Shown one piece after another: positions 18,337 through 27,396 of a stretch of DNA of 64,000 bases. The notes under the pieces are model-generated. The model was not told the DNA's origin and did no database searches. It saw only the letters and a list, made by a program, of their open reading frames with translations. Numbering within the stretch: position 1 is the first letter of the stretch; each line of letters starts with the position of its first letter. The position numbers and the translations under genes were made by a program. This DNA comes from Paracoccus homiensis (GTDB taxonomy: Bacteria > Pseudomonadota > Alphaproteobacteria > Rhodobacterales > Rhodobacteraceae): assembly GCF_900111675.1 (NCBI RefSeq), contig NZ_FOHO01000002.1, positions 124,001-188,000 of the forward strand. The letters are read 5' to 3'.

Positions 18337-18573
18337 CTAGAAGGCGCGGAAGGTCATCGTGGTCAGCGTGCGGCTGATATGGGGGATGTCGAACAGCTTT
18401 TCCGACAGATAGCGGCCGACATCCTCGTCCTCGGGGATGTAGATCTTGGCCAGAAGGTCGAATTCACCCGAGGTCGAGTAGAGTTCGCTGACGATCTCGC
18501 GGTCATAGATCGCCTCGGCGACCTGATAGGTCTTGCCGGGTTCACAGCGGAACTGAACGAAAACGGGGCGCAT
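18337..18573 (-). CDS. Stand-alone RAM (Lrp/AsnC ligand-binding) domain protein
   Basis: This 78-aa protein consists only of the RAM domain of Lrp/AsnC regulators: VFVQFRCEPGKTYQVAEAIY, then VSELYSTSGEFDLLAKIYIP and HISRTLTTMTF. The N-terminal HTH is absent, and a GGAGG ribosome site 5 bp before the start rules out a missing upstream exon or frameshift. Such proteins form alpha/beta octamers or tetramers, bind amino acids and may act through full-length Lrp proteins. It lies between the MATE pump gene and the aminotransferase on one strand. Confidence 0.88.
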   Translation of the reverse strand: MRPVFVQFRCEPGKTYQVAEAIYDREIVSELYSTSGEFDLLAKIYIPEDEDVGRYLSEKLFDIPHISRTLTTMTFRAF

Positions 18574-18603
18574 GTTACCTCCTGTCGGTGGGTTGGGCGC
18601 AGG

Positions 18604-19977
18604 TTAGACCGGCTGTTCGGGGCGGGTCCAGTCCCCGCGTTCAAGCCCGCGCCAAAAGCGCCACATCAGCAGCACCGCCGCCAGTGTCAGCCCGACACAA
18701 AGACCCAGCCAAAGCCCCGCGGGCCCCACGCCAAGCGGGAAGGCAAGCCCCCAGGCGACCGGCATGCCGACCGCCCAGTAGCTGAAGGCGGCAATGAACA
18801 TCGGCACGCGGGTATCGTGGACGCCGCGCAGAAAGCCGATCGCAATGACCTGCAGGGCATCGGTCAGCTGAAACAGCGCCGCATACATCAGCAGGCTGGC
18901 CCCGATCCCCACGATCAGCGGCAGTTGCGGATCGGCGGGGTCCATGAACACCTGCACCAAAGGCCGGGCGAAGATCAGGTAGATGGCGATGAACAGCGCC
19001 GCGAACAGCAGGGACAAGCCGATCACGGTCACTGCGGCGTCGCGCATCCAGACCACATCGCCGCGCCCCTTGGCCTGCCCCACCCGGATCGTTGCGGCAT
19101 TCGACAGGCCCAGATGCGCCATGAAGGTGATCGAGGTGATCTGCAGCGCGATCCCATGCGCGGCCAGTTGCGGTGTCCCGATCCAGCCCATCATCACGTT
19201 CGAGGCGACAAACAGCGCACCCTCGGCCAGAAGGGTGATGCCGATCGGCAAGCCGACCAGAAACACCGCCCGCATCGCAAGCCAGTCGGGTTTCCAGAAG
19301 CGGACGAACAATTCGTATTTCCGCGCGATGGGCAGCCAGTTGGCATAGATCGCCAGGGCCAGCGCCCCCGCGATCTGCACCGACAGGCTGGCGATGGCCG
19401 CACCGCGCACGCCCAGTTCGGGCGCGCCCAGATTGCCGAAGATAAAGGCATAGTTCAGCGCGATGTTCAGGGGCAGACCGGCCAGCGTGACCCACATCAC
19501 GAACTGCGTCCGCTCCAGCGCGGCCAGATAGGAATTCAGGGTCAGGGCGACCAGATTGGCCATCAGCCCCCAGCCCGCGATGCGCAGGTAATCCTGGGCC
19601 AGCTGCGACACCACCTCGGTCTGGCCAAGGCCCAGCAGCACCGGGCGCGAGAACCACATCGACGGCATCACCGCCAGCCCGAACCCAAGCGACAGCCACA
19701 GGGCCATCCGGGTCAGGCGGCGGACCTCGGTCTCGTCGCCACGGGCAATGGCGGTCGCCATCAGGCCCATCACGGCAGTCCCGAACCCCATGCCCAGAAA
19801 GAACAGGATATGGACGAACGAGGTCGCGATCACCAGCGCGGCCAGCGGCTCGACCCCGTACCAGCCGATCATCACCGTATCGCTGACGCCGATCGCCATG
19901 CGTGCCAGATGGCTGCCGATCAACGGCAGACCCAGCGACAGCGTCGCCGCGACATGAGGGGCGTAACGTCCAAGCAT
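18604..19977 (-). CDS. MATE family efflux transporter (NorM-like)
   Basis: This 457-aa inner-membrane protein has twelve predicted helices in two MatE halves (about residues 15-180 and 240-400). The opening LGLPLIGSHLARMAIGVSDT, then MIGWYGVEPLAALVIA, is typical of NorM, which expels cationic drugs using Na+ or H+ gradients. Substrates cannot be deduced. The gene is divergent from pyrB over ~154 bp and reads toward the RAM-domain gene. Confidence 0.93.
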   Translation of the reverse strand: MLGRYAPHVAATLSLGLPLIGSHLARMAIGVSDTVMIGWYGVEPLAALVIATSFVHILFFLGMGFGTAVMGLMATAIARGDETEVRRLTRMALWLSLGFGLAVMPSMWFSRPVLLGLGQTEVVSQLAQDYLRIAGWGLMANLVALTLNSYLAALERTQFVMWVTLAGLPLNIALNYAFIFGNLGAPELGVRGAAIASLSVQIAGALALAIYANWLPIARKYELFVRFWKPDWLAMRAVFLVGLPIGITLLAEGALFVASNVMMGWIGTPQLAAHGIALQITSITFMAHLGLSNAATIRVGQAKGRGDVVWMRDAAVTVIGLSLLFAALFIAIYLIFARPLVQVFMDPADPQLPLIVGIGASLLMYAALFQLTDALQVIAIGFLRGVHDTRVPMFIAAFSYWAVGMPVAWGLAFPLGVGPAGLWLGLCVGLTLAAVLLMWRFWRGLERGDWTRPEQPV

Positions 19978-20131
19978 GGCTTCGGCATATCCGGGCGCGC
20001 GCGACGCGGCAATCGGGGATTTGCAGCATCGGCAATTTGGCTTGTCCGCCCGGCAAGGTCCCGGCGCGGCTTGCCGGGTTCATTCCCATCTGCGATAGAG
20101 AAGCCGAACTTCGACCAGTCAGAGGCCGCCC

Positions 20132-21094
20132 ATGAGCTTCCGCGCCCGTCACCTTCTGGGCATCGACCATCTTGCGCCTGACGAAATCGTCTCATTGCTG
20201 GATCTGGCCGAGGATTACGTCGCCCTGAACCGCCGCACGGTGAAACATTCCGATGTGCTGGCAGGGATGACCCAGATCAACATGTTCTTTGAAAACTCGA
20301 CCCGCACGCAGTCCAGTTTCGAACTGGCTGGCCTGCGTCTGGGTGCCGATGTGATGAACATGTCGATGCAGACCAGCAGCGTGAAGAAGGGGGAAACCCT
20401 GATCGACACCGCCCTGACGCTGAACGCGATGCAGCCCGATCTGCTGGTCGTGCGCCATCCCCATTCGGGCGCGGTGAACCTGTTGGCCGAAAAGGTGAAC
20501 TGCGCCGTGCTGAACGCCGGCGACGGGCGCCACGAACACCCCACGCAGGCACTGCTGGATGCACTGACCATCCGGCGCGCCAAGGGCCGTCTGCAGCGTC
20601 TGACCATCGCGATCTGCGGTGACATCGCCCATAGCCGCGTCGCCCGGTCGAACCTGATCCTGCTGGGCAAGATGGAAAACCGCATCCGGCTGATCGGGCC
20701 GGCCACGCTGATGCCCGCCGGGGTCGCGGATATGGGGGTCGAACTTTATGAGGACATGCACGAAGGGCTGAAGGGCGCCGATGTCGTCATGATGCTGCGC
20801 CTGCAAAAGGAACGTATGGATGGCGGCTTCATCCCGTCCGAACGGGAATATTACCACCGCTGGGGGTTGGATGCCGACAAGCTGGCGCTGGCATCCGACG
20901 ATGCGATCGTGATGCATCCCGGACCGATGAACCGGGGCGTGGAAATCGACGGGACCATCGCCGACGACATCAATCGCAGCGTGATCCAGGACCAGGTCGA
21001 AATGGGCGTCGCCGTCCGCATGGCGGCACTGGACCTGCTGGCCCGCAACCTGCGTGCCGAACGGGGCCGCGCCGCGACGGGGGTGATGGTATGA
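20132..21094 (+). CDS. pyrB: Aspartate carbamoyltransferase catalytic subunit
   Basis: PyrB makes N-carbamoyl-L-aspartate in the second step of pyrimidine synthesis. The carbamoyl-phosphate loop [13 protein letters not shown] (about residues 51-63), the HPHSGAV segment and [13 protein letters not shown] are intact, and the 320-aa length is normal for a catalytic chain. No pyrI regulatory subunit is present. Instead the stop overlaps the next gene by 4 bp (ATGA), and that gene encodes a dihydroorotase homologue without active-site residues. The class A or B dodecameric ATCase with a pseudo-dihydroorotase partner is the likely form. Confidence 0.96.
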   Translation: MSFRARHLLGIDHLAPDEIVSLLDLAEDYVALNRRTVKHSDVLAGMTQINMFFENSTRTQSSFELAGLRLGADVMNMSMQTSSVKKGETLIDTALTLNAMQPDLLVVRHPHSGAVNLLAEKVNCAVLNAGDGRHEHPTQALLDALTIRRAKGRLQRLTIAICGDIAHSRVARSNLILLGKMENRIRLIGPATLMPAGVADMGVELYEDMHEGLKGADVVMMLRLQKERMDGGFIPSEREYYHRWGLDADKLALASDDAIVMHPGPMNRGVEIDGTIADDINRSVIQDQVEMGVAVRMAALDLLARNLRAERGRAATGVMV

Positions 21095-22374
21095 CCGCGA
21101 CACTGTTCACCAATGCCCGCCTGATCGATCCCGAAACGCAAGATGACGCGGTCGGCAGCCTGCTGATCCGCGACGGCGTGATCGTCAGTCGCGCGACCGT
21201 GGATGAGGCCGCCCCCGAAGATGCCCGGATCGTCGATTGCGGCGGGCGCGCACTGGCCCCCGGTCTGGTCGATTGGGGCGTCAAGATCGGCGAACCCGGC
21301 GAGCGCCACAAGGAAAGCTTTCGCAGCGCCGGGCTGGCGGCGGCGGCGGGCGGCGTGACCACCATCGTCGCGCGGCCCGACACGATGCCGCCCATCGACA
21401 CGCCCGAGGCGCTGGAATTCGTCACCCGCCGCGCCGCCGACGCGCCCGTCAACATCCGCCATATGGCCGCGCTGACCAAATCCCGCGAAGGCCGCGAGAT
21501 GGTCGAGATCGGCTTTCTGAACGATCTGGGCGCGGTGGCCTTTACCGATGGCGTGCGTGTCACCGGGGATACCAAGCTGCTGGCCCGCTGCATGACCTAT
21601 GCGCGCGGTCTGGATGCGCTGATCGTGGGCCATCCGCAGGAACCGGGCCTGTCCAGGGGCGCCGCGGCCACCAGCGGCAAGTTCGCCTCGCTTTACGGGA
21701 TCCCCGCCGTGTCGCCCATGGCCGAGGTGATGGGCCTGGATCGCGACCTGTCGCTGGTCGCGATGACGCGCTGTCGCTGGCACGCCGATCAGATCACGAC
21801 CGCGGGCGCCCTGCCCGCGCTGGCGCGTGCGCGGGATGCGGGGCTGGATGTGACGGCCGGAATCTCGATCCACCATCTGACGCTGAACGAATTCGACGTG
21901 GGCGATTACCGGACCTTCTTCCGCTTTACGCCGCCGCTGCGTTCGGAAGAGGATCGGGTGGCGATGGTGCAGGCGGTGGCCGAAGGGCAGATCGACGTGA
22001 TCGCCAGTTTCCACACCCCGCAGGACGAGGAATCCAAACGCCTGCCCTTCGAAGCCGCCGCTCCCGGCGCGGTCGGGTTGCAGACGCTGCTGCCTGCGGC
22101 GCTGCGGCTGTATCACCAGGGTGGGCTTAGCCTGCCGCAGCTGTGGCGCGCGCTGTCGCTGAACCCGGCGCGACGTCTGGGCCTGAATGCAGGGCGGCTA
22201 TCGCGGGGCGCACCCGCCGATCTGGTGCTGTTCGATCCCGACGCGCCCTTCGTGATGGACCGGTTCAAGCTGGCCTCGAAATCAAAGAACACGCCCTTTG
22301 ACGGGGCCCGCATGCAGGGTCGCGTTCTGGGAAGCTGGGTCGCCGGCACCCGCGTCTTCGGAGAAACCGCATGA
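21091..22374 (+). CDS. Dihydroorotase homologue lacking metal ligands (PyrC'-like)
   Basis: This 427-aa protein has the class I dihydroorotase fold and overlaps pyrB by 4 bp. The defining metal and catalytic residues are missing. The expected DxHxHxREPG reads [10 protein letters not shown], so both histidines are lost. The later histidine before the PHHL-like strand is gone (MTRCRW). The catalytic Asp in ASDHAPH is replaced (IASFHTPQ). Non-catalytic PyrC' chains that scaffold ATCase are known in pseudomonads, and that role is the best inference. A true dihydroorotase must then be encoded elsewhere. It also overlaps plsY by 4 bp. Confidence 0.88.
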   Translation: MTATLFTNARLIDPETQDDAVGSLLIRDGVIVSRATVDEAAPEDARIVDCGGRALAPGLVDWGVKIGEPGERHKESFRSAGLAAAAGGVTTIVARPDTMPPIDTPEALEFVTRRAADAPVNIRHMAALTKSREGREMVEIGFLNDLGAVAFTDGVRVTGDTKLLARCMTYARGLDALIVGHPQEPGLSRGAAATSGKFASLYGIPAVSPMAEVMGLDRDLSLVAMTRCRWHADQITTAGALPALARARDAGLDVTAGISIHHLTLNEFDVGDYRTFFRFTPPLRSEEDRVAMVQAVAEGQIDVIASFHTPQDEESKRLPFEAAAPGAVGLQTLLPAALRLYHQGGLSLPQLWRALSLNPARRLGLNAGRLSRGAPADLVLFDPDAPFVMDRFKLASKSKNTPFDGARMQGRVLGSWVAGTRVFGETA

Positions 22375-22964
22375 CCCTGCTATTCGTCGCGCTGGCCGCA
22401 ATTCTGGGCTATCTTCTGGGCTCGGTCCCGTTCGGCATCGTGATCACCCGCGCCCTGGGCCTGGGCGATCTGCGCCAGATCGGGTCGGGCAATATCGGCG
22501 CGACCAATGTGCTGCGCACCGGAAACAAGCCCGCCGCACTGGCGACGCTGCTGCTGGATTCCGGCAAGGGCGCGATCGCGGTCCTGCTGGCCCGCTATCT
22601 TGGCGGCGAGGTCGCGGCCATCGTCGCAGGCGGCGCCGCCTTTCTGGGCCATTGCTTTCCGGTCTGGCTGGGCTTCAAGGGCGGCAAGGGTGTCGCGACC
22701 TTTCTGGGCACCCTGATCGCGCTGCACTGGCCCCTGGGCCTGATCGCCTGTGCGACATGGCTGGTGACGGCGCTGCTGTCGCGCATCAGCAGCCTGTCGG
22801 CACTGGTCGCGGCGGCACTGTCACCATTGGTCGCGATGGTTCTGGGACGCGGCGATCTGATCCTGGTCTGCCTGTTCATGACAGCCCTGATCTTCATTCG
22901 TCACCGCGCCAATATCGCCCGCATCCTGCAGGGCAGCGAACCGAAGATCGGCAAGAAGGCCTAA
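22371..22964 (+). CDS. plsY: Glycerol-3-phosphate acyltransferase (acyl-phosphate dependent)
   Basis: PlsY transfers an acyl group from acyl phosphate to glycerol-3-phosphate, the first step of phospholipid synthesis, at the inner membrane. The three family motifs are present: [22 protein letters not shown] and [13 protein letters not shown]. At 197 aa with five predicted helices it is standard. Overlap with the pyrC' gene (ATGA) makes pyrB-pyrC'-plsY one transcription unit. Its last 4 bp overlap the convergent hypothetical gene. Confidence 0.95.
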   Translation: MTLLFVALAAILGYLLGSVPFGIVITRALGLGDLRQIGSGNIGATNVLRTGNKPAALATLLLDSGKGAIAVLLARYLGGEVAAIVAGGAAFLGHCFPVWLGFKGGKGVATFLGTLIALHWPLGLIACATWLVTALLSRISSLSALVAAALSPLVAMVLGRGDLILVCLFMTALIFIRHRANIARILQGSEPKIGKKA

Positions 22965-23383
22965 CGCTCGGCCACCAGCCGACGCCCGGCAGGACGGCTC
23001 GGGCGCTGCGGCGCGACCGGGCCGGTGACATCGGGCTGTTCTTCGGGGTCCTCGATCCGGGTCTGAACCTCTTGCAGGGGCGTTGCGCTGAAGGGGCGCT
23101 GCGCCCCGGTCGTGACGGCAGGTCCGGCATTGCCCTGTGCCGCAAGGCGGGTCAGGGCATCGACCCCGCGACGCGCCGAAATCGCAAGCGAGATCAGCCC
23201 CATGCAGGCCCCGGCCAGCAGGATCAGCGCCGCCGTTCCCAAAAGCCCCATGAAAATCGGCATCGGCGGCACGCCTTCGGACTGACGCACCAGCAAGGCC
23301 ACCACAGCCACCAGCGCGACAAGCCCGGTCGCAAAGACCAGCCCGACCAGCCGCTGAACCCACACCATCAGATCCGCCCGCAT
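22961..23383 (-). CDS. Hypothetical two-helix membrane protein
   Basis: This 140-aa protein has two hydrophobic segments (about residues 8-32 and 42-67) followed by a ~70-residue polar tail rich in Pro, Gln and Arg ([20 protein letters not shown]). I do not recognise the family. It converges on plsY with a 4-bp overlap and is upstream-adjacent to the GDPD promoter region in divergent orientation. The C-terminal tail looks disordered and cytoplasmic. Confidence 0.6.
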   Translation of the reverse strand: MRADLMVWVQRLVGLVFATGLVALVAVVALLVRQSEGVPPMPIFMGLLGTAALILLAGACMGLISLAISARRGVDALTRLAAQGNAGPAVTTGAQRPFSATPLQEVQTRIEDPEEQPDVTGPVAPQRPSRPAGRRLVAER

Positions 23384-23503
23384 CCTGCCCTCACAGTTCG
23401 TGTTTTCATCCCGGTGCCACCGGTCCCCGACAATTTCAAGCGACCCGGCACCCGCCGCCAGTCACCTTCTCGTGCAAAGCGCCAAGCGGACCGATGCGAA
23501 AGC

Positions 23504-23519
23504 GTCACGGAACCGTGAC
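23504..23519. promoter_or_regulatory. Inverted repeat in the GDPD promoter region
   Basis: GTCACGG-aa-CCGTGAC is a perfect 7-bp inverted repeat about 75 bp upstream of the GDPD start. Two GTTAAC palindromes follow at ~23537-23555. It is suited to a dimeric regulator. It is not a Pho box, since a second CTGTCAC-like half at the right spacing is absent. Confidence 0.4.
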
Positions 23520-23595
23520 GTGACAGACGCAAAAAGGTTAACGCGCACCGTTAACACCCAAGCGATCAACAATCGCATAACTTGATGAGGAAGCC

Positions 23596-24660
23596 ATGAA
23601 ATTCCAGATGCTTGGGCTGGGCCTTGCGCTGGCAGTCGGCACCTTCGCCGCGCCCGCCTTCGCCGCCAGCTATAACACGCTGACCGGCGAAAAACCCCTT
23701 GTGGTCGCCCATCGCGGGGCCAGCGGCTATCTGCCCGAAGAAACGCTGGGATCATACGAACTGTCGATGCAGATGGGCGCGGATCTGATCGAACCGGATC
23801 TGCAACTGACCAGGGACGGCCATCTGGTCGCCATGCATGATTCCACGCTGACCCGCACGACCAATGTGGAAGATCTTTTCGCCACCCGGAACGGGAACTA
23901 TTACGTCAAGGATTTCACCCTGGCCGAGATCAAGTCGCTGACGGTCCAGCCGACCGGCGCGCTGTCGCGCCCGGATTCGACCTATCCCGGCTTTACGCCC
24001 AGCATGGCCGATCCCTACAAGGTGCCGACCTTCGCCGAGGTGCTGGACCTGCTGTCGGCCTATAACGATGCCAATGGCACCCGGATCGGCATCTACCCGG
24101 AATCGAAGGCCCCGCATGACGCGACCAAGAACGCGCTGATCGTGCAGACGTTGAAAGACAAGGGCTTTTCAGATGCCGAGGATCGCGTGATCCTGCAGAC
24201 CTTTTCCAAGGAAAGCGTCGCCGATCTGGCCGATCTGATCGCCGGTCACGACGTCAGCGCCGAGATCGCGCAGCTGGGCGCGGTGCGGGTTCAGGACGGG
24301 CTGTTCGGCGTGCGCGGCAGCGACGGGTTCAGCAGCCTGTCCCAGATCGCCGCGGTCGCGACGGGCGTGGGGGTCAGCGCCTCGGGGATCACGCGGGAAT
24401 TCATCGCCGAGGCCCATGCCCTTGGCCTGAAGGTTCATGCCTACACCTTCCGCCCGCTGTCGCAGGAAGAGGCGATCGCCATGATCACGCCGTTCCTTGA
24501 CTGGGGTCTGGACGGGTTCTTCACCGATTACACGGATTTCGGCCGCACCGCCGTGGACAGCTATGACTTGGCCCCGGTGCCGTTGCCTGCCGGGATGCCG
24601 TTGCTGTTGGCCGGTCTGGGTGGTTTCGCATGGCTGCGCCGCCGCAAGGCCGCTGCCTGA
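23596..24660 (+). CDS. Glycerophosphodiester phosphodiesterase with VPLPA-CTERM tail
   Basis: This 354-aa secreted enzyme hydrolyses glycerophosphodiesters to glycerol-3-phosphate and an alcohol. A signal peptide (residues 1-23, ending in APAFA) precedes the GDPD domain. That domain has the catalytic AHRGASGYLPEET, the metal ligands in IEPDLQLTRDGHLVAMHD, and YPESKAP. The C-terminus reads VPLPAG, then a hydrophobic helix, then RRRK: a VPLPA-CTERM sorting signal, processed by an exosortase-type system in Rhodobacterales. This predicts export and membrane or surface sorting, which is unusual for this enzyme. The exosortase would lie elsewhere. Confidence 0.88.
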   Translation: MKFQMLGLGLALAVGTFAAPAFAASYNTLTGEKPLVVAHRGASGYLPEETLGSYELSMQMGADLIEPDLQLTRDGHLVAMHDSTLTRTTNVEDLFATRNGNYYVKDFTLAEIKSLTVQPTGALSRPDSTYPGFTPSMADPYKVPTFAEVLDLLSAYNDANGTRIGIYPESKAPHDATKNALIVQTLKDKGFSDAEDRVILQTFSKESVADLADLIAGHDVSAEIAQLGAVRVQDGLFGVRGSDGFSSLSQIAAVATGVGVSASGITREFIAEAHALGLKVHAYTFRPLSQEEAIAMITPFLDWGLDGFFTDYTDFGRTAVDSYDLAPVPLPAGMPLLLAGLGGFAWLRRRKAAA

Positions 24661-24670
24661 TCACAACATC

Positions 24671-24696
24671 GCGGAAGGCACATTGGTGCCTTCCGC
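24671..24696. terminator. Hairpin between the GDPD and gshA genes
   Basis: An 11-bp inverted repeat GCGGAAGGCAC / GTGCCTTCCGC with a 4-nt loop lies in the 50-bp gap between two convergent genes. No T-tract flanks it, so it is a probable Rho-assisted or bidirectional stop. Confidence 0.6.
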
Positions 24697-24710
24697 CATT
24701 CGCCGCGGGA

Positions 24711-26081
24711 TCAATAGGAATATTCGCCGTAGATCTTCGACAGATCGCCCTGCCATTCACCGTGGTATTTCTCCAGCAGCTCATCGGCCGGGACCTTGCC
24801 GGTATCGACGCTTTCCTTCAGCGCGTTCAGGAAATGCGTCTCATCGGGGACCAGACCGCCCGCGCCCTCGCGGCCACGGTTGCGCAGGCCCTGTTCGGCA
24901 ATCGCCAGAACCTCGCGCGCCAGATCGTGCAACCGGATGCCGTTCACCTCGCCCTGCAACGCATCGCGCCCCGCCGCGACGCGCAGGCCCTGACGGGTTT
25001 CGTGGTCCCAGCCCTTGACCAGATCCCATGCCGCGTCCAGCGCCTGCTGGTCATAGGTCAGCCCGACCCACAGCGCGGGCAGCGCGCAAAGACGCCGCCA
25101 CGGGCCACCATCGGCGCCGCGCATCTCGATGAACTTCTTGACCCGCGCCTCGGGAAAGACGGTTGTCATGTGATCGGCCCAGTCCGACAGAGTCGGCACC
25201 TGACCGGGCAGCGCGGGCAATTCGCCCTTCAGGAAATCGCGGAAGGACTGGCCAAGCGCGTCGATATATTTGCCGTCGCGATAGACGAAATACATCGGCA
25301 CATCGAGGACGTAATCCACCCATGCCTCGTAGCCGAACCCATCTTCGAACACGAAGGGCAGCATGCCGGTGCGGGCGTCATCCAGATTCTGCCAGATATG
25401 CGCGCGCCAGCTTTTCATGCCGTTGGGCTGATTGTCCAGAAAGGGCGAATTCGCGAACAGCGCCGTCGCCACCGGTTGCAGCGCAAGCGCAACGCGCAGC
25501 TTCTGCACCATGTCGGCCTCGTTGGCGAAATCCAGATTCACCTGCACGGTGCAGGTGCGATACATCATCTGCTTGCCAAGCGTTCCGACGCGATCCATGT
25601 AATCGGTCATCAGGCGATAGCGCCCCTTGGGCATCATCGGCATCTGATCCTGCGACCAGATCGGCGCCGCCCCCAGACCGATGAACCCCGCCCCGATCTG
25701 ATCGGCCACGGCCTTCACCTCGGCCAGGTGGCTGTTCACCTCATCGCAGGTCTGGTGGATGGTTTCCAACGGCGCGCCGGACAGTTCCAGCTGCCCGCCG
25801 GGTTCCAGGCTGACATTCGCGCCGTCGCGTTCCAGCCCGATGATCTTGCCCTGTTCCAGCACCGGGGCCCAGCCAAAGCGTTCCTGCAATCCGGTCAGCA
25901 TCGCCTGAATCGAACAGTCGCCCTCATAGGGAAGGGGCAGGTTCTTGTCCTTGCAATAGCCGAACTTCTCATGCTCGGTCCCGATGCGCCACGCATCGCG
26001 CGGCTTTTCACCGGCGGCAATATAGGCCGCCAGCTGATCGCGGCTTTCGATCGGGCCCCCGCCCTGTTGAGGTATCGACAT
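24711..26081 (-). CDS. gshA: Glutamate--cysteine ligase
   Basis: GshA joins glutamate and cysteine in the first step of glutathione synthesis. The 456-aa protein belongs to the plant/alphaproteobacterial class (GCS2-like), recognised by GTEHEKFGY (about residues 36-44), SLEPGGQLELSGAPL and TCTVQVNLDF. The last residues YGEYSY are typical for the family. The gene is monocistronic and converges on the GDPD gene over a hairpin. Confidence 0.95.
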   Translation of the reverse strand: MSIPQQGGGPIESRDQLAAYIAAGEKPRDAWRIGTEHEKFGYCKDKNLPLPYEGDCSIQAMLTGLQERFGWAPVLEQGKIIGLERDGANVSLEPGGQLELSGAPLETIHQTCDEVNSHLAEVKAVADQIGAGFIGLGAAPIWSQDQMPMMPKGRYRLMTDYMDRVGTLGKQMMYRTCTVQVNLDFANEADMVQKLRVALALQPVATALFANSPFLDNQPNGMKSWRAHIWQNLDDARTGMLPFVFEDGFGYEAWVDYVLDVPMYFVYRDGKYIDALGQSFRDFLKGELPALPGQVPTLSDWADHMTTVFPEARVKKFIEMRGADGGPWRRLCALPALWVGLTYDQQALDAAWDLVKGWDHETRQGLRVAAGRDALQGEVNGIRLHDLAREVLAIAEQGLRNRGREGAGGLVPDETHFLNALKESVDTGKVPADELLEKYHGEWQGDLSKIYGEYSY

Positions 26082-26151
26082 GGTTCAGAGGCCTTTTTCG
26101 CGTTATCGGTCGGTCACAGGTGGCAATCGCCAGACGCCAAGTCAACCCGCG

Positions 26152-26658
26152 TCAGCCATTCCTCAGCCAAACGGTGCGCATCGCGTCATCCTGCGTCGCG
26201 ACATGGGCAAGCGCCGCCGAGACCGCGCCCATGTCCAGCCCCGGCAACGCGGTAAAGGCATGGGCCAGCGCATCGGCCCCCGCGGCATCGACAGGGATCA
26301 ACAGCGCCTCGCCGGACCGGCTGCGCAGACGCCAGTGACCGCGCCCGCGCAGGCGCAGCAACCTGATCTCGATCAGATCGCGCAGGGCGATCTCGCCGCC
26401 CAGAACCTCGGCCCCGTAATATCTGACCGCGCCTTCGATGATTTCGACCATGCCGGGCGCGGAAATCGCGCGGCGGAACGGCAGGCGCCGCCACGCCCCG
26501 ATGGCCAGCGCGACCCCGACCAGGAGGATCAATGCCCCAAGCGTCAGAAAGAAATAGCCGCCCAGAAACAACAGCCACAGCCCCGCCGCCGCAACGGCCA
26601 GCGCCACAAGGGCTTCGGACCAGCGGCCAAGCGTTGCGCGCAGTTCGGGCCGGATCAT
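26152..26658 (-). CDS. Hypothetical membrane protein
   Basis: This 168-aa protein has two hydrophobic helices (about residues 15-50) followed by a cytoplasmic domain with GMVEIIEGAVRYYGAEVLGG and an Arg-rich strand pair, resembling small PH-like or DUF-type domains seen in Rhodobacteraceae. I do not recognise a named family. The ATG at 26658 is preceded by a GGGGGTGG site; a GTG two codons upstream is possible. It is on the same strand as moaE and gshA, with ~50-70 bp gaps. Confidence 0.6.
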   Translation of the reverse strand: MIRPELRATLGRWSEALVALAVAAAGLWLLFLGGYFFLTLGALILLVGVALAIGAWRRLPFRRAISAPGMVEIIEGAVRYYGAEVLGGEIALRDLIEIRLLRLRGRGHWRLRSRSGEALLIPVDAAGADALAHAFTALPGLDMGAVSAALAHVATQDDAMRTVWLRNG

Positions 26659-26707
26659 GACCACCCCCTGCCCGCGCGGGCCGCCATGCTGACCCGGACG
26701 CGCGGTA

Positions 26708-27142
26708 TCACCAGCGATCCAGCGCCTGTTCGTCGCTGTCCTTGGCGGCGACCCATTGCGCCGTGCCGTCCTGCCCGATCTCGCGTTTCCAGAACGGGGC
26801 GCGGGATTTCAGCCAGTCCATCATGAAATCGGCGGCATCAAAGGCCGCGCGGCGATGCCGTGCGGCAGCCGCGACCATCATGATCTGCGCCCCGACCGGC
26901 AGCCGGCCAAAGCGGTGAATGATGCGCCAGTCGATCAGATCGAACCGCTGCGCCGCCTGCCGACCAAAGCGGTCAAGCGCCTGTTCGGTCATGCCGGGAT
27001 AATGTTCCAGTTCCAGCGCGGCCATGCAGCCACTGTCGTCACGGACGATGCCGGTAAAGGTCACGACCGCGCCCGCACCCGCACCGAAACCCTGCAATTC
27101 CTGCGCAAGATCGAAGGGCTGTTCCTGAACGCGCGCGCCCAT
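26708..27142 (-). CDS. moaE: Molybdopterin synthase catalytic subunit
   Basis: MoaE uses sulfur from thiocarboxylated MoaD to convert precursor Z (cPMP) to molybdopterin. The start is at 27142 (MGARVQEQPFDL), 2 bp after the moaD stop; the open frame upstream is an overlap with moaD. The 144-aa chain contains FTGIVRD, LELEHYPGMTE, HRFGRLPVGAQIMMVAAAA, and the active-site lysine region WLKSRAPFWKRE. It forms the MoaD-MoaE pair downstream of pgsA. Confidence 0.95.
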   Translation of the reverse strand: MGARVQEQPFDLAQELQGFGAGAGAVVTFTGIVRDDSGCMAALELEHYPGMTEQALDRFGRQAAQRFDLIDWRIIHRFGRLPVGAQIMMVAAAARHRRAAFDAADFMMDWLKSRAPFWKREIGQDGTAQWVAAKDSDEQALDRW

Positions 27143-27144
27143 GA

Positions 27145-27396
27145 CTAGCCACCCGTCATCGGCGGGAAAAACGCGACCTCGCGCGCATCGGTCAGCGCGG
27201 CATCCAGATCGACCAGTTCCTGATCGACGGCACAGCGCACGGCGGTCAGATCGGCAAAGGCGGCCGCGTGCCAATCGTCGCGGGCCGCAAGCTCGGCCAC
27301 CAGATCGCGCACGGTCGCGGCGCTGGTTTCGACGCGCTCACGCGGGACGCCGATCCGTTCGCGCAGCCAGGCGAAATACAGCACATCAATCATCAT
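27145..27396 (-). CDS. moaD: Molybdopterin synthase sulfur carrier subunit
   Basis: This 83-aa ubiquitin-like protein ends in the required Gly-Gly (MTGG), the site of thiocarboxylation. The N-terminus IDVLYFAWLRERIGVPRE is typical of MoaD. It overlaps the pgsA 3' end by 11 bp and is followed 2 bp later by moaE, so pgsA-moaD-moaE form one translationally coupled operon. Confidence 0.94.
   Translation of the reverse strand: MMIDVLYFAWLRERIGVPRERVETSAATVRDLVAELAARDDWHAAAFADLTAVRCAVDQELVDLDAALTDAREVAFFPPMTGG

Noticed and set aside
18337..18573. Truncated Lrp pseudogene
   Set aside because: It has its own strong ribosome site and a complete RAM domain; stand-alone RAM proteins are a known family.
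23504..23530. Pho box upstream of the GDPD gene
   Set aside because: Only one CTGTCAC-like half is present; the second half at the required spacing is missing.
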